Positions 1-8,212 are shown, numbered from the stretch's first letter. The stretch is 34,182 nucleotides of DNA from JBDRKE01 sp043814315 (GCA_043814315.1 JBDRKE010000018.1:1-34182); one strand, 5' to 3'. Notes: generated from the letters alone by a model not told the origin. A program made the numbers and translations.

Positions 1-1
1 A

Positions 2-3000
2 ACTTATCAGCCATCTCATACTTTTATTTCAGAGCTTTATCTCTATCAGGCAAATATGGAAGGCGCGGCTTTCGGCTTTTATACTGGCCCCTTAAATGCT
101 GTAGTAACTCATCTACGCCTAACGGGCGAGAATGAATACAAGGGAGAAGGATTCTCCGTAATTTCTTATACAAGCACTCTTGGACAGGGAGAAGGATTTG
201 CTTATAACCAATTCATCTCTTCCGGCAAAACTGAATTCCGGGGCCTATTTAAGGATCCGCTTTTGGGCAAGTTATCAGCGCTTTTAGATGAAAATAAGTC
301 TTCCAAGACTTTAACGGGGTCAATAGAGAAAGTGGATTTAGGAACAGAGCCTAAGCCAGATCTTAAAGTTAAAGTATGGAGTTTACAGAATGTCAGTCCC
401 GGGCAAAGAATAAATTATATCATTGAATATAGGAACGATGGAATTATTAGCTCTCATGAAGTTGCAGTGGTTATGAATTTATGTCCTTTTGTGCAATATA
501 TTTCAAGTTCACCGGGTGCTGAATATGTAGAAGGCAATAACGAGGTAGCTTGGGATATAGGAAGTGTGTCTGCTAAAACCGTAGGTTATTTAGCTATTCA
601 AGTAGAAATTATGTGGGGTTTACCTGCGCATATATTTTTAAATAATTATGCTTATATAGAAAGCTTTCAATGGCATTCGCAAATAATAGGAACAATTCGA
701 AATGGGGTTGGTCTCCCTCGAGCAGAATATTATGATCAAAATAATGTAAGTGTGCAAAGAGCACAGTATAAGTCTTGGCGCTCGGCAGCAAGTAAATACA
801 ATTCAAATTGGCAGCCTATACTAAATACGGAAAACGATCCTTTAAATTTGGCTGATTCACTTCACGCTGCTTTAGCCTCTTCGCTATTCGGAGATGGAGA
901 AGAAAACCCTATTCCTACTGACTTTAATGGACTAAATCAAAATAGCGAATCTCGGGATTACTCCATTGAATATAGCGGCGGTAATGCCGTAGGTGATGGG
1001 GCACTTAAATTAGGAAGGGAGACAATTATAACAAGTGAGGGAAAAGACTTTACAAGATACAAAGTGTCTTCGGTTTTATTTGATCCCGAAAAACTTTTAC
1101 CATTGTATAAAGAGAAGGGTATTAATAAGGTTGTGTTGTATCAGTCTAAATACGATGACTTAATGGCGTTTAATGGTATTATTTACTACGATCCGAACGT
1201 TGGTTGGATCATAAAAGACCAAGAAGGAGGAACTTTAAGCGGATTGCCTTCTGGTTTTATGGCTAAAATATTCGGAGCAAGCGATGTTATACATTTATTT
1301 GAAGCCCAAACTGGAAAACAAGTAGAATGGTTAAATCTTATTTTGTCAACTCAGACTGACGGAAAATATGGCTCTGATTTATTGTCTATAAAGATATCTG
1401 ATCAAGATAAGCCCATTTCTCTTTTTCTTCAAGGCGATCCTAAGACAGGAAAATTGTTTCAGCAAAGCGATTTTGCTAATATCGAAGGAATAGAAATAGA
1501 GGTAAGAGATAGGTCTGAATATAGGGTTCCTCATAAAGGTTGGCAGACTTGGATGCTTAACTGCGAAGATATTTTAACTGGGGTCATAGATAATAATGCT
1601 GCTACTAATTTCGTTGGTGTAAGTTTTAATGAAAATACCACTGCCCACGACCCCAATGAACTCCTCGTTTCCCCTGAAGGCGATATCAGGGCAGGAGACA
1701 AGCTTAACTATACTATCAACTATGAAAACGAAGGAGAAGGCGTAGCCTTTGGTGTCTATATTACAGATGCACTAGAAGAAGATTTGGATGATTCTACTTT
1801 AACGGTTAACAATGGCGGTATTTACAATGCCGCAACCCGAACCATTACCTGGTTCATCGGAGAAGTTGCCTCTAAGCAGCAAGGCTCAATTAGTCTCAGC
1901 GTAAACGTAAACTCGGATGCGCAAGATAACGCCGAAGTAATTAACTTTGCTACCGTCTATTTCCCATCCGTTCCTGAAACTACCCGCACCAATGGCACAG
2001 TAAACATGGTCACTACCTTTATTGATAACATCGCCCCAACTACCACTATGAACCTAACACCTTCTGCAAACACGGCTGGCTGGAATAACGTTGATGTTAC
2101 TATAACCTTGACTACCGCTGATAACAATGGAGGTTCAGGGGTAGCCAAAACCGAATACGGTTTTGATAATATAGACTGGACTTTCTATAACAACCCATTC
2201 ATTATTCTCAATGAAGGGTTAAGCAACGTTTATTACAGGTCTTGCGATAACGCAGATAATATCGAATTATCCAAATCAGTTGAAATCAAGATAGACAAAA
2301 CCCAACCAACTATAACTTCTCAGGTTTCTCCACAACCCAATCTATCTAGCTGGAACAATACTGATACCACTGTTTCCTTTGCTGCCACAGATAATCTCTC
2401 GGGAGTCACAAGCATTACTGAGCCTATTACAATAACTACAGAGGGAGCAAATCAGAACATCGGAGGAGAAGCAAGGGATGCGGCAGGGAATACCTCGACT
2501 ACCTATGTAACCTTAAATATTGACAAAACACCGCCACAAGTTTCCTTAACTTCTCCCAAGGAAGACCAGGAATACTTCCACACTGACACTATCCCCTTAG
2601 ATTACAGCGTTTCTGATACTCTATCAGGAATATCTTCTTCGCAACTTACTCTAGATGGTGTTGACATAACCGGCCAAGCCAATATCCAAACCAGTGTCGG
2701 TAATCACGTCTTAACCCTTACTGCCATAGACCAAGCAGGCAACCAGACAACTCTAAACAGGAACTTTACGGTAAAATTACAAGCAAACGTCACCATCATG
2801 CCCCGGGTCTTCTTAGAAGGTCAGGGTATATTCATTGCCCTGGTCAAATTCCCTCAAGGTTACAATATCAGAAGCATAACCGATGCCGTCTGTGATGGTG
2901 CTCCCAGCAAAAAGATAGTCTTTCCCTTTAATTATGCTATAATCTTATTCAAGAAAGAAGACATAACCCAGCTTCCCCTGGATACAACCTTTACCTTAAG

Positions 3001-3151
3001 AGGCCATTTCAACAACGGGTTAGTCTTTGAAGGAACTGACACCATCAGAAGAGTCATTAAAAAAGGCTCGCTCTTTAAATTACTGTTTGAGAAACTAAAA
3101 CGAGCAGAAGATAAGGAACTCAAGCCTTACAAGGCCATGGCAAATTTTTAA
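2..3151 (+). CDS. Large secreted/surface repeat-domain protein, 5' end outside window
   Basis: The frame is open from base 2 with no stop before the first ATG at 56, so the gene almost certainly begins upstream and the ATG need not be the start. About 1,050 residues are visible. Numbering from that ATG, residues about 95-200 and 535-655 look like DUF11/CARDB-type beta-sandwich repeats. Residues about 665-760 match the OmpL47 type (YGFDN.DW, VYYRSCDNADN), and residues 760-920 are two more Ig-like repeats opening with DKTQPT and DKTPP. Residues 300-520 are not recognised. The last 30 residues are lysine-rich and carry no sorting signal I recognise. Base use is AT-rich with T-ending codons up to about 1640, then richer in C-ending codons. 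The signal peptide would lie outside the window. An adhesive or structural surface role is inferred from the domains only. Confidence 0.8.
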   Translation, partial: TYQPSHTFISELYLYQANMEGAAFGFYTGPLNAVVTHLRLTGENEYKGEGFSVISYTSTLGQGEGFAYNQFISSGKTEFRGLFKDPLLGKLSALLDENKSSKTLTGSIEKVDLGTEPKPDLKVKVWSLQNVSPGQRINYIIEYRNDGIISSHEVAVVMNLCPFVQYISSSPGAEYVEGNNEVAWDIGSVSAKTVGYLAIQVEIMWGLPAHIFLNNYAYIESFQWHSQIIGTIRNGVGLPRAEYYDQNNVSVQRAQYKSWRSAASKYNSNWQPILNTENDPLNLADSLHAALASSLFGDGEENPIPTDFNGLNQNSESRDYSIEYSGGNAVGDGALKLGRETIITSEGKDFTRYKVSSVLFDPEKLLPLYKEKGINKVVLYQSKYDDLMAFNGIIYYDPNVGWIIKDQEGGTLSGLPSGFMAKIFGASDVIHLFEAQTGKQVEWLNLILSTQTDGKYGSDLLSIKISDQDKPISLFLQGDPKTGKLFQQSDFANIEGIEIEVRDRSEYRVPHKGWQTWMLNCEDILTGVIDNNAATNFVGVSFNENTTAHDPNELLVSPEGDIRAGDKLNYTINYENEGEGVAFGVYITDALEEDLDDSTLTVNNGGIYNAATRTITWFIGEVASKQQGSISLSVNVNSDAQDNAEVINFATVYFPSVPETTRTNGTVNMVTTFIDNIAPTTTMNLTPSANTAGWNNVDVTITLTTADNNGGSGVAKTEYGFDNIDWTFYNNPFIILNEGLSNVYYRSCDNADNIELSKSVEIKIDKTQPTITSQVSPQPNLSSWNNTDTTVSFAATDNLSGVTSITEPITITTEGANQNIGGEARDAAGNTSTTYVTLNIDKTPPQVSLTSPKEDQEYFHTDTIPLDYSVSDTLSGISSSQLTLDGVDITGQANIQTSVGNHVLTLTAIDQAGNQTTLNRNFTVKLQANVTIMPRVFLEGQGIFIALVKFPQGYNIRSITDAVCDGAPSKKIVFPFNYAIILFKKEDITQLPLDTTFTLRGHFNNGLVFEGTDTIRRVIKKGSLFKLLFEKLKRAEDKELKPYKAMANF

Positions 3152-3196
3152 AGCTGTAAATCAAAGGTAAGATTAAACAGGACCGGAGGGTAATAA

Positions 3197-3691
3197 ATGA
3201 GCATAAAAACAATAGGAATTTTATTGATAGGATTGACAAGCGTAATATTATCTATGGGTGCTATAACCTTTGGATTCCTTAATTTACCATTTAAGTTTTT
3301 GATAGATTCTTTCAATTATGGTAGTATAGCAGTTCCAAAACTTAGTGTTTTTATTCGTATCCCCTACATTCATTTCTTTGACTATATTTTTAGTACCATT
3401 TTGATTATTTCAGGTATAGGCACAATCTTGGTAAAATCATGGGGAAAGACCTTTGCTTATATTTATGCAATAATAATAATAATGCTTTCAGGAATAAGCG
3501 TGTTGGTTATTTTACCGGGGTACATAATTATGTACAGTAAGATGATTAAACAGGGTTCGCTTTCATTGTTACCTGTATATTTTTTTGGGGGAGCATATCT
3601 TTTTACGCTCATGGGTGCTTTATTATACCCCGTGATATTATTATTTTTCTTTTCTCGTCCTAAAATTAAAGAACAATTTAAACTCAAATAG
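3197..3691 (+). CDS. Small integral membrane protein of unknown function
   Basis: This encodes 164 residues with a good ribosome site (GGAGGG) 8 bases before the ATG. Four hydrophobic helices are apparent: residues about 5-28, 53-77, 83-108 and 126-150. The protein ends in a short basic tail (SRPKIKEQFKLK). The N-terminal half contains a polar loop with FDYIFSTILIISG leading into the second helix. I recognise no family motif, and the pattern is only that of a generic four-helix membrane protein. It follows the surface protein by 45 bases in the same direction and could be co-transcribed with it. The sequence is AT-rich like the first half of that gene. Coding status is supported by length, ribosome site and transmembrane pattern, but function cannot be assigned. 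Confidence 0.7.
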   Translation: MSIKTIGILLIGLTSVILSMGAITFGFLNLPFKFLIDSFNYGSIAVPKLSVFIRIPYIHFFDYIFSTILIISGIGTILVKSWGKTFAYIYAIIIIMLSGISVLVILPGYIIMYSKMIKQGSLSLLPVYFFGGAYLFTLMGALLYPVILLFFFSRPKIKEQFKLK

Positions 3692-3798
3692 AAATAGAAG
3701 AGAGAAAAAAGGGAAAAAGGTGGGAGGTTTCTAATTTCTCAAGTAAATACTTAATAGAGGCAAAAATCCAGATCCAAGACGCTGTTGCGACCTCCCCC

Positions 3799-4472
3799 AA
3801 GACCGTTTCTAAATAACCTCCTGCAACACAAAGAGCTCCATTAGAACTGTCCCTCCTCTGTAAAATTTCCTGTTAGATTTTCCCTCTTTATGCGTCTATT
3901 ATGAGAGAAGGAGGGATTGTTATGAGTAGAACCAAAAGGCTCTATTACAGCAATGCCGTTTACCACGTTTCCCTAAGGGGCAACAACAGGCAGATGGTTT
4001 TAAAAGAGGACTCAGACAAGATTGAATTCTTAAAGACCTTGAGTAGATTTAAAGAGCGTTTCAAATACAAGCTTTTTGGCTTTGTCGTTATGGATAACCA
4101 CCCCCATCTTGTCATAGGAGTCAATGGAGTCATCAACATCTCAAAGATCATGCAGGCCATAGCCCTATCCTACAGCCAGAAATTTAGGCATAAATACAAA
4201 TACACAGGTTATGTCTGGCAGGGCAGGTTCAAAAGCAACGTGATAGACTCTGGTGAGTATATCCTCCATTGCTTAGAATATATCCACAATAACCCTGTCA
4301 GGGCTAAGATGGTGAATCATCCAGAAGAATACCGCTGGAGCAGCTACAGATTCTACCAAGAAGGGATTAACTCTCTCCAAGAATTCATCCTAATTGATAA
4401 ATTTACTCCTTGACCCTGGGACAGTTCTGTTGTAACCTATTGCTGGCATTAGGGTAAATTAGAAACGGTCTT
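3799..4472 (+). mobile_element. REP-type/IS200-like element with terminal inverted repeats
   Basis: A perfect 14-bp inverted repeat, AAGACCGTTTCTAA at 3799-3812 and TTAGAAACGGTCTT at 4459-4472, brackets the transposase gene. The similarity continues outward imperfectly (CCTCCCCC against the complement of AGTGGAGA). A second inverted pair, AGAACTGTCCC at 3843-3853 and GGGACAGTTCT at 4418-4428, lies just inside and immediately flanks the coding region. Nested palindromes at both ends fit Y1 (HUH) transposases, which recognise hairpin ends. I see no clear target-site duplication, as expected for this class. Two gene-less elements at 16728-16830 and 27801-27853 share the core AACGTTTCTAA end. Confidence 0.7.
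3922..4413 (+). CDS. REP-associated tyrosine transposase (Y1/HUH family)
   Basis: This is a single-strand DNA transposase of the RAYT/IS200 type, 163 residues, the usual size for the family. The HUH metal motif is NHPHL at residues about 60-64. The candidate nucleophile tyrosine lies in the helix ALSYSQKFRHKYKYTGYVWQ at about residues 83-102. The family C-terminal signature EYIHNNPVRAKMV is followed by EYRWSSY. I start at 3922 because AAGGAGGG sits 8 bases upstream; the earlier in-frame ATG at 3901 would place that ribosome site inside the coding region. It is flanked on both sides by nested inverted repeats, so it probably acts on these ends and may also mobilise the short relatives elsewhere in the window. 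The frame is complete and all expected motifs are present, so it may be active. Confidence 0.9.
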   Translation: MSRTKRLYYSNAVYHVSLRGNNRQMVLKEDSDKIEFLKTLSRFKERFKYKLFGFVVMDNHPHLVIGVNGVINISKIMQAIALSYSQKFRHKYKYTGYVWQGRFKSNVIDSGEYILHCLEYIHNNPVRAKMVNHPEEYRWSSYRFYQEGINSLQEFILIDKFTP

Positions 4473-4474
4473 AG

Positions 4475-4582
4475 TGGAGATTTGCATTTGTGGCTATCGC
4501 TATCGGCGTGATGACTGCCGGCCTGATCATCATGGCCTTATGCCAATTGGGCATAATGAGTTGGAACGCCCTGACGCACTGA
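4475..4582 (+). pseudogene. Possible remnant of a membrane-protein gene next to the transposon
   Basis: Directly after the right end of the element, a frame opens behind an in-frame TAG at 4472-4474. It reads into a strongly hydrophobic segment (VAIAIGVMTAGLIIMALCQL) and stops at 4580-4582. It could be the tail of a gene cut by the insertion, or a chance hydrophobic frame. No matching 5' part was found left of the element. The rest of the gap, 4583-4653, holds a C-rich run followed by a T-run and nothing I can name. Confidence 0.2.
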
Positions 4583-4653
4583 GAAAAGAATTTTTGCGTA
4601 ACTTATTGCGCCCCCCCTTTTTCCCGCTATTTCCACGCAATGCCGACGCTGAC

Positions 4654-5097
4654 TTATCTGCAACAAACAAGGCCATTAGGGCCTGGCATACCAACCCCAT
4701 CATCCCAGATGCCTGCTACATAATACCCTACATTACACATAACATTGCCCGTGACAGTATAAGTAATTCTATAACAGTTTCTCTGCTGATAATTGAAATA
4801 TCCATCAACTCGTGCATCACCCGCAACGTGCAACCTCGCTCCCGGATTTATCGTCCCGATGCCGACTCTGCCTTCAATCCAGACATCTCCATCGGTAGTA
4901 GGAATATCAGCAGAAGTAAGATTGCCATCGTTGTTGTTATCTCCTACGCCAAATTTATTTGTCTGCAGAGAATCATAACTGCCATAAGGAGAAGGGTAAT
5001 AGGTAGTGATGGTCAAAGCCTCTTGAGCAAAAACAGGGTAAAAAAGTAAAAGAAAAACTAAGAAGAAGGGGAATAGAAACATCTTGGGTTTAAACAT
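4654..5097 (-). CDS. Secreted protein with TITTYYPSPYGSY motif
   Basis: This encodes 147 residues on the minus strand with the ribosome site AAAAGGAGTG just before the ATG. An N-terminal Sec signal peptide (hydrophobic LFPFFLVFLLLFYPVFA, cleavage before QEA) is followed at once by LTITTYYPSPYGSY. I recall this mature N-terminal motif in many secreted proteins of Omnitrophota-like genomes. Residues about 42-58 (VGDNNNDGNLTSADIP) resemble a short calcium-binding, dockerin-like loop. Residues 65-85 carry WIEGRVGIGT.NPGARLHV, a phrase common in phage tail-fibre or peptidase-S74-type beta-structures. Six cysteine codons lie in the C-terminal part of the mature protein. The function is unknown; a surface or appendage role is inferred. 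The overlapping plus-strand frame 4474-5049 has no ribosome site or family features and is rejected. Confidence 0.8.
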   Translation of the reverse strand: MFKPKMFLFPFFLVFLLLFYPVFAQEALTITTYYPSPYGSYDSLQTNKFGVGDNNNDGNLTSADIPTTDGDVWIEGRVGIGTINPGARLHVAGDARVDGYFNYQQRNCYRITYTVTGNVMCNVGYYVAGIWDDGVGMPGPNGLVCCR

Positions 5098-5183
5098 AAC
5101 ACACTCCTTTTGATTATGTAGAGTTTTGACACCTGATCTTTAAAAATCTTAACTTTATTGATGGTGGATTTACTCTTACGGAT

Positions 5184-5212
5184 AATCTAATATAGAAATG
5201 AAACTTAGTCAA
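5184..5212 (-). promoter_or_regulatory. Sigma-70-like promoter for the minus-strand secreted protein
   Basis: Read on the minus strand, TTGACT (5212-5207) and TAGATT (5189-5184) are separated by 17 bases, about 90 bases before the start codon at 5097. The match is good at -35 and fair at -10. Confidence 0.45.
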
Positions 5213-5333
5213 TGAAATTCTGATTAGAAAAACCCAAGCAGCCCCAAGCCAATTTCTAATCCAATCGGGACAGTGCCCTGGTTCATAGGGGAAGCCAAGA
5301 AAAATAAACGCTCCTTTCCCTTAAAAATTATTC

Positions 5334-5361
5334 TTGACAGAAAACTAATTTGGCTTATAAT
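5334..5361 (+). promoter_or_regulatory. Strong sigma-70 promoter of the cobalamin locus
   Basis: TTGACA (5334-5339) and TATAAT (5356-5361) are both perfect consensus boxes, 16 bases apart. They lie just before AAAGGAGG and the ATG at 5385. The rest of the gap 5098-5333 holds the divergent promoter and a GGGACAGTGCCC sequence at 5268-5279. That sequence resembles the GGGACAG ends of the transposon, but no gene is attached. Confidence 0.7.
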
Positions 5362-5384
5362 TTCTATAAGCAAAGGAGGATTTA

Positions 5385-5891
5385 ATGTTAGCATTAAGTT
5401 TAATACTGATCGGAATTATATTACGTGTTATGCCGCATGCGGCAAATTTTACGCCTGTGGCAGCCATCGCCTTATTTAGCGGCGTGTATTTAAAGAAAAA
5501 ATACGCTCTTTTTGTGCCCTTGATTCTTATCATCGTCACCGACCTTATCATCGGTATGCACAACGTCGTATTTTTCACCTGGGGCACTTTTGTTCTCATG
5601 ACGTTGATGGGTTTCTGGGTCAAGCAGAAAAAAACGGTTACCAGAACCGTATCTGCATCCCTTTTGTCATCCATTTTATTTTACCTTACAACCAATTTCG
5701 GCGTGTGGCTGGCAGGTTGGTATACGCGCGACCTGAAAGGCCTCATTCATTGTTACGTTATGGGCTTGCCGTTTTTAAGGAATTTTGCCGTGAGTACGCT
5801 GATATACACGACGGTATTCTTCTTGACTTACGAGCTTATCGCCAAAACCGTTAAAGATACAAAGTTTTCCAAAGTTTTGTTGTCATCTTAA
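5385..5891 (+). CDS. DUF6580-like membrane protein, candidate cobalamin/cobalt uptake component
   Basis: This encodes 168 residues with a strong ribosome site (AAAGGAGGA, 6 bases upstream) and a consensus promoter. About six membrane helices are visible. The motif HAANFTPVAAIALFSG near the N-terminus is the signature I associate with DUF6580, a family of small putative transport proteins that resembles S-components of ECF transporters. The gene ends only 8 bases before a cobalamin riboswitch that precedes a BtuB-like receptor, with no obvious promoter in between, so this gene's transcript probably runs into the riboswitch. From context I infer a role in B12 or cobalt uptake across the inner membrane. 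That is not shown by any motif. No BtuCDF or ECF ATPase genes are visible here. Confidence 0.75.
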   Translation: MLALSLILIGIILRVMPHAANFTPVAAIALFSGVYLKKKYALFVPLILIIVTDLIIGMHNVVFFTWGTFVLMTLMGFWVKQKKTVTRTVSASLLSSILFYLTTNFGVWLAGWYTRDLKGLIHCYVMGLPFLRNFAVSTLIYTTVFFLTYELIAKTVKDTKFSKVLLSS

Positions 5892-5898
5892 TTGAGAT

Positions 5899-6052
5899 TT
5901 ACCGGTGAGGGAAGGCCGTTTCATGCGGCCACAGTCCCGCTGCTGTAAGGAGGGACGAAATTCCGCGAAGAGCCACTGGCTGTCGTAGCTGGGAAGGCGC
6001 GGAAGAGTAGGTTGATCTCCGAGTCAGAATACCTGCTGGTAAACGCAAGTCC
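5899..6052 (+). promoter_or_regulatory. Cobalamin (B12) riboswitch
   Basis: The conserved cobalamin-riboswitch blocks appear in order: GGGAAGGCCG with a complementary GCGGCC arm, CAGTCCCGCTGCTGT, GAGCCACTGG, GGGAAGGCGCGG, and the B12-box-like GAGTCAGAATACCTGC at 6021-6036. A closing stem can be drawn between TTACCGG (5899-5905) and CTGGTAA (6046-6052). It is followed by an intrinsic terminator and the btuB-like gene, so it most likely turns that gene off at the level of transcription when adenosylcobalamin or a related cobamide is abundant. The terminator arrangement allows an alternative pairing of AAGGGT (6085-6090) with ACCCTT (6106-6111), which would act as antiterminator. Confidence 0.93.
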
Positions 6053-6104
6053 GATACAAACCCAAAGCCCGCGGACAGGCCTTAAAGGGTGAATAAATCA
6101 GGGT

Positions 6105-6138
6105 AACCCTTGAAGCATGGTGCTTCAAGGGTTTTTTG
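6105..6138 (+). terminator. Intrinsic terminator of the cobalamin riboswitch
   Basis: AACCCTTGAAGCA (6105-6117) and TGCTTCAAGGGTT (6121-6133) form a perfect 13-bp stem with a 3-base loop. A T-run follows (6132-6137). It sits between the aptamer and the receptor gene, the expected position for a riboswitch expression platform. Confidence 0.9.
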
Positions 6139-6165
6139 TTTTAGGTCCGAGAAAGGAAAGGAGAG

Positions 6166-8187
6166 ATGTTAAATTCTAAGAAGTTGGCAAAGGCTGTAGG
6201 CATATTGATGTTAGTGTTCTTTAGTATAAGCGTGGCTAATGCTCAAGAGGGGATAGAATTAGAAAAAATTATAGTTACGCCTTACCGTTATAGCGAGGAT
6301 ATTTCTAAAACAGCGTCTTTCGTGACTAACATCACGCAAAATGATATCAAAAATTCCAATGCGCAGAAGATTATAGACGTTTTAAGGCCTGTAACAGGCC
6401 TGGTCGTTAGGGATTGGTATGGCAATGGTAGCAAGGCGTCGGTAGATATCCGCGGTTTCGGAGAACAGGCCAATTTGAATGTCCTGGTTTTGATCAACGG
6501 GCGGCGCGTTAACGAGGTAGATTTGAGCGGGGTGGACTGGAGCCAAATACCGCTTGATCAGATTGAAAGAATAGAAATCATCCGGGGCGGTTCAGGGGGC
6601 GTTCTCTACGGGGATAACGCCCAGGGGGGCGTCATCAACATTATCACCAAAAAGGGAAAAGGCGAGCCGCTCGCCCATTTTGCGGCGACTTACGGCAGTT
6701 ATGACCTGAACGCGCAGGAGTTATTCTTAAGCGGCTCAACAAAAAGTTTGTCCTATTTCTTATCATCAAGCCGCGAAGGGACGCATGGATACCGGAATAA
6801 TAGTTTTTACAAATCCCAGGATTTTTATTCTAATCTGGGATATGACCTTAACGAGGACGCCTTTTTACGTTTTAATTCGGGCTATCATAAATCAAACTTC
6901 GGCTTGCCGGCTTCGTTGAAGCAGGACGTGATAGATGAATTTAGCAGACGTTACGCGAGAAAATCCGACCGGGCCAACGAAGAAGATTATTATTTCCTTC
7001 TCGGAGGTAAAAAAGAATGGGCGGGGACGGGGGAGTTGGATACGGATGTCTCTTACAGGAGGCGCAGGGCGAATAGCTATTTTCCTACCGACGGGCTCTA
7101 TACGCTGCGCAGCGCCATCAGCACCATAGGCATAACCCCGAAATACATCCTGACCCGGCAGGCCTTTGGGCACGACAATAAGCTTATTACGGGACTCGAC
7201 CATTACCTCTGGGATTACTGCGGTAATAGTTATGACGCCGTCACCGACCAATTGCAGAATTTTACGGACACGAACAAAATGTCCCTGGCTGGTTATTTAC
7301 GCGATGAATTCTACATCTTGGATAACCTTGTATTCAGTTCAGGATACCGGTATGAGGCCGCGAAATTCGAGTTCGACTACCATGATAACAGTGGCTGGAA
7401 CCCTGATATCGATAAGAACGCCAATGAGAACCAGGAGGCCTTTGATGCAGGGCTCGTCTATGAATACGCGAAGGACTCGAGTATTTTCATAACCCTAAGC
7501 CGTAGTTTCCGCTTTCCCGCGGTCGATGAATTCACTTACAACGATGCGTCCTGGCAACAACAGCTGAATCCGGAATTAAAGCCCCAAAGTTCCCTTAATT
7601 ATGATTTGGGGATAAGGCACAGGTTCAGCGAATGTTTTAAGCTCAACCTATCCGGCTTCCTGATGAGATTAAAGGATGAACTTTATTTCAATTCGACCGG
7701 AGGCCCAACCGGTTTCGGCCAGAACCTGAATTACGACAGGACCATTCATGAGGGTCTTGAATTCGGGTTTGAGGCAAGGCCCAGGAAAGAAATCATTTTA
7801 TCCGGAAATTACTCTTTTGTCAGGGCTATTTTTGACGGCGGTGAATTTGACAAGAGTGAGATACCTCTGGTATCGCGCCATAAAGGAGGCCTTGGGCTGA
7901 GGGTGCTTTTTCCTAACAGCTTCACCCTGAATATCCTGGCAAATTACGTGGGCAAAAGGTATTGCCTGAATGACCAGGCGAATGCCTTTTCAAGGCTTAA
8001 CGGCTATTTGAGGGTTGACGCGAATATTGATTATAGATTCAAGGATTTGACCGTCACATTTTGCGTCAATAACATCTTAAATAAGAAGTATTCTGAGTTC
8101 GCGGGAGTTGACCACACGGATAACCAAAAATTTTATTATCCTTCCCCTGAACGAAACTTTAGCCTAAAGTTGGAATATTCCTTTTAA
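6166..8187 (+). CDS. btuB: TonB-dependent outer-membrane receptor, BtuB-like
   Basis: The protein has 673 residues. It has a Sec signal peptide (cleavage after SVANA) and a TonB-box-like stretch LEKIIVTPYR right behind it. A plug domain spans about residues 45-165, with VDIRGFGEQANLNVLVLING and GGVLYGDNAQGGVINIITKK. A 22-strand-type barrel follows, ending in the outer-membrane C-terminal signature (FSLKLEYSF, final Phe). The length is somewhat above E. coli BtuB and normal for siderophore or cobalamin receptors. The riboswitch with its own terminator directly upstream makes cobalamin or a cobamide the likely substrate. The ribosome site is AAAGGAGAG, 4 bases before the ATG. TonB/ExbBD and the inner-membrane BtuCDF are not in the window. 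The BtuB name rests on the riboswitch context plus family membership. Confidence 0.9.
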   Translation: MLNSKKLAKAVGILMLVFFSISVANAQEGIELEKIIVTPYRYSEDISKTASFVTNITQNDIKNSNAQKIIDVLRPVTGLVVRDWYGNGSKASVDIRGFGEQANLNVLVLINGRRVNEVDLSGVDWSQIPLDQIERIEIIRGGSGGVLYGDNAQGGVINIITKKGKGEPLAHFAATYGSYDLNAQELFLSGSTKSLSYFLSSSREGTHGYRNNSFYKSQDFYSNLGYDLNEDAFLRFNSGYHKSNFGLPASLKQDVIDEFSRRYARKSDRANEEDYYFLLGGKKEWAGTGELDTDVSYRRRRANSYFPTDGLYTLRSAISTIGITPKYILTRQAFGHDNKLITGLDHYLWDYCGNSYDAVTDQLQNFTDTNKMSLAGYLRDEFYILDNLVFSSGYRYEAAKFEFDYHDNSGWNPDIDKNANENQEAFDAGLVYEYAKDSSIFITLSRSFRFPAVDEFTYNDASWQQQLNPELKPQSSLNYDLGIRHRFSECFKLNLSGFLMRLKDELYFNSTGGPTGFGQNLNYDRTIHEGLEFGFEARPRKEIILSGNYSFVRAIFDGGEFDKSEIPLVSRHKGGLGLRVLFPNSFTLNILANYVGKRYCLNDQANAFSRLNGYLRVDANIDYRFKDLTVTFCVNNILNKKYSEFAGVDHTDNQKFYYPSPERNFSLKLEYSF

Positions 8188-8212
8188 ATAGCGAAAGCTT
8201 AAAAAAATTCCC

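Noticed and set aside
3901..3921. Earlier ATG for the transposase
   Set aside because: It would put the AAGGAGGG ribosome site inside the gene, and the family begins at the MSRTKRLYY segment.
4474..5049. Long plus-strand frame of 191 codons
   Set aside because: It lies opposite the minus-strand secreted protein, which has a signal peptide, family motif, ribosome site and promoter. The plus frame has none of these.
6892..7251. Minus-strand and alternative-frame open frames inside the btuB-like gene
   Set aside because: They are shadows of a well-supported receptor gene, with no ribosome sites or recognisable motifs.
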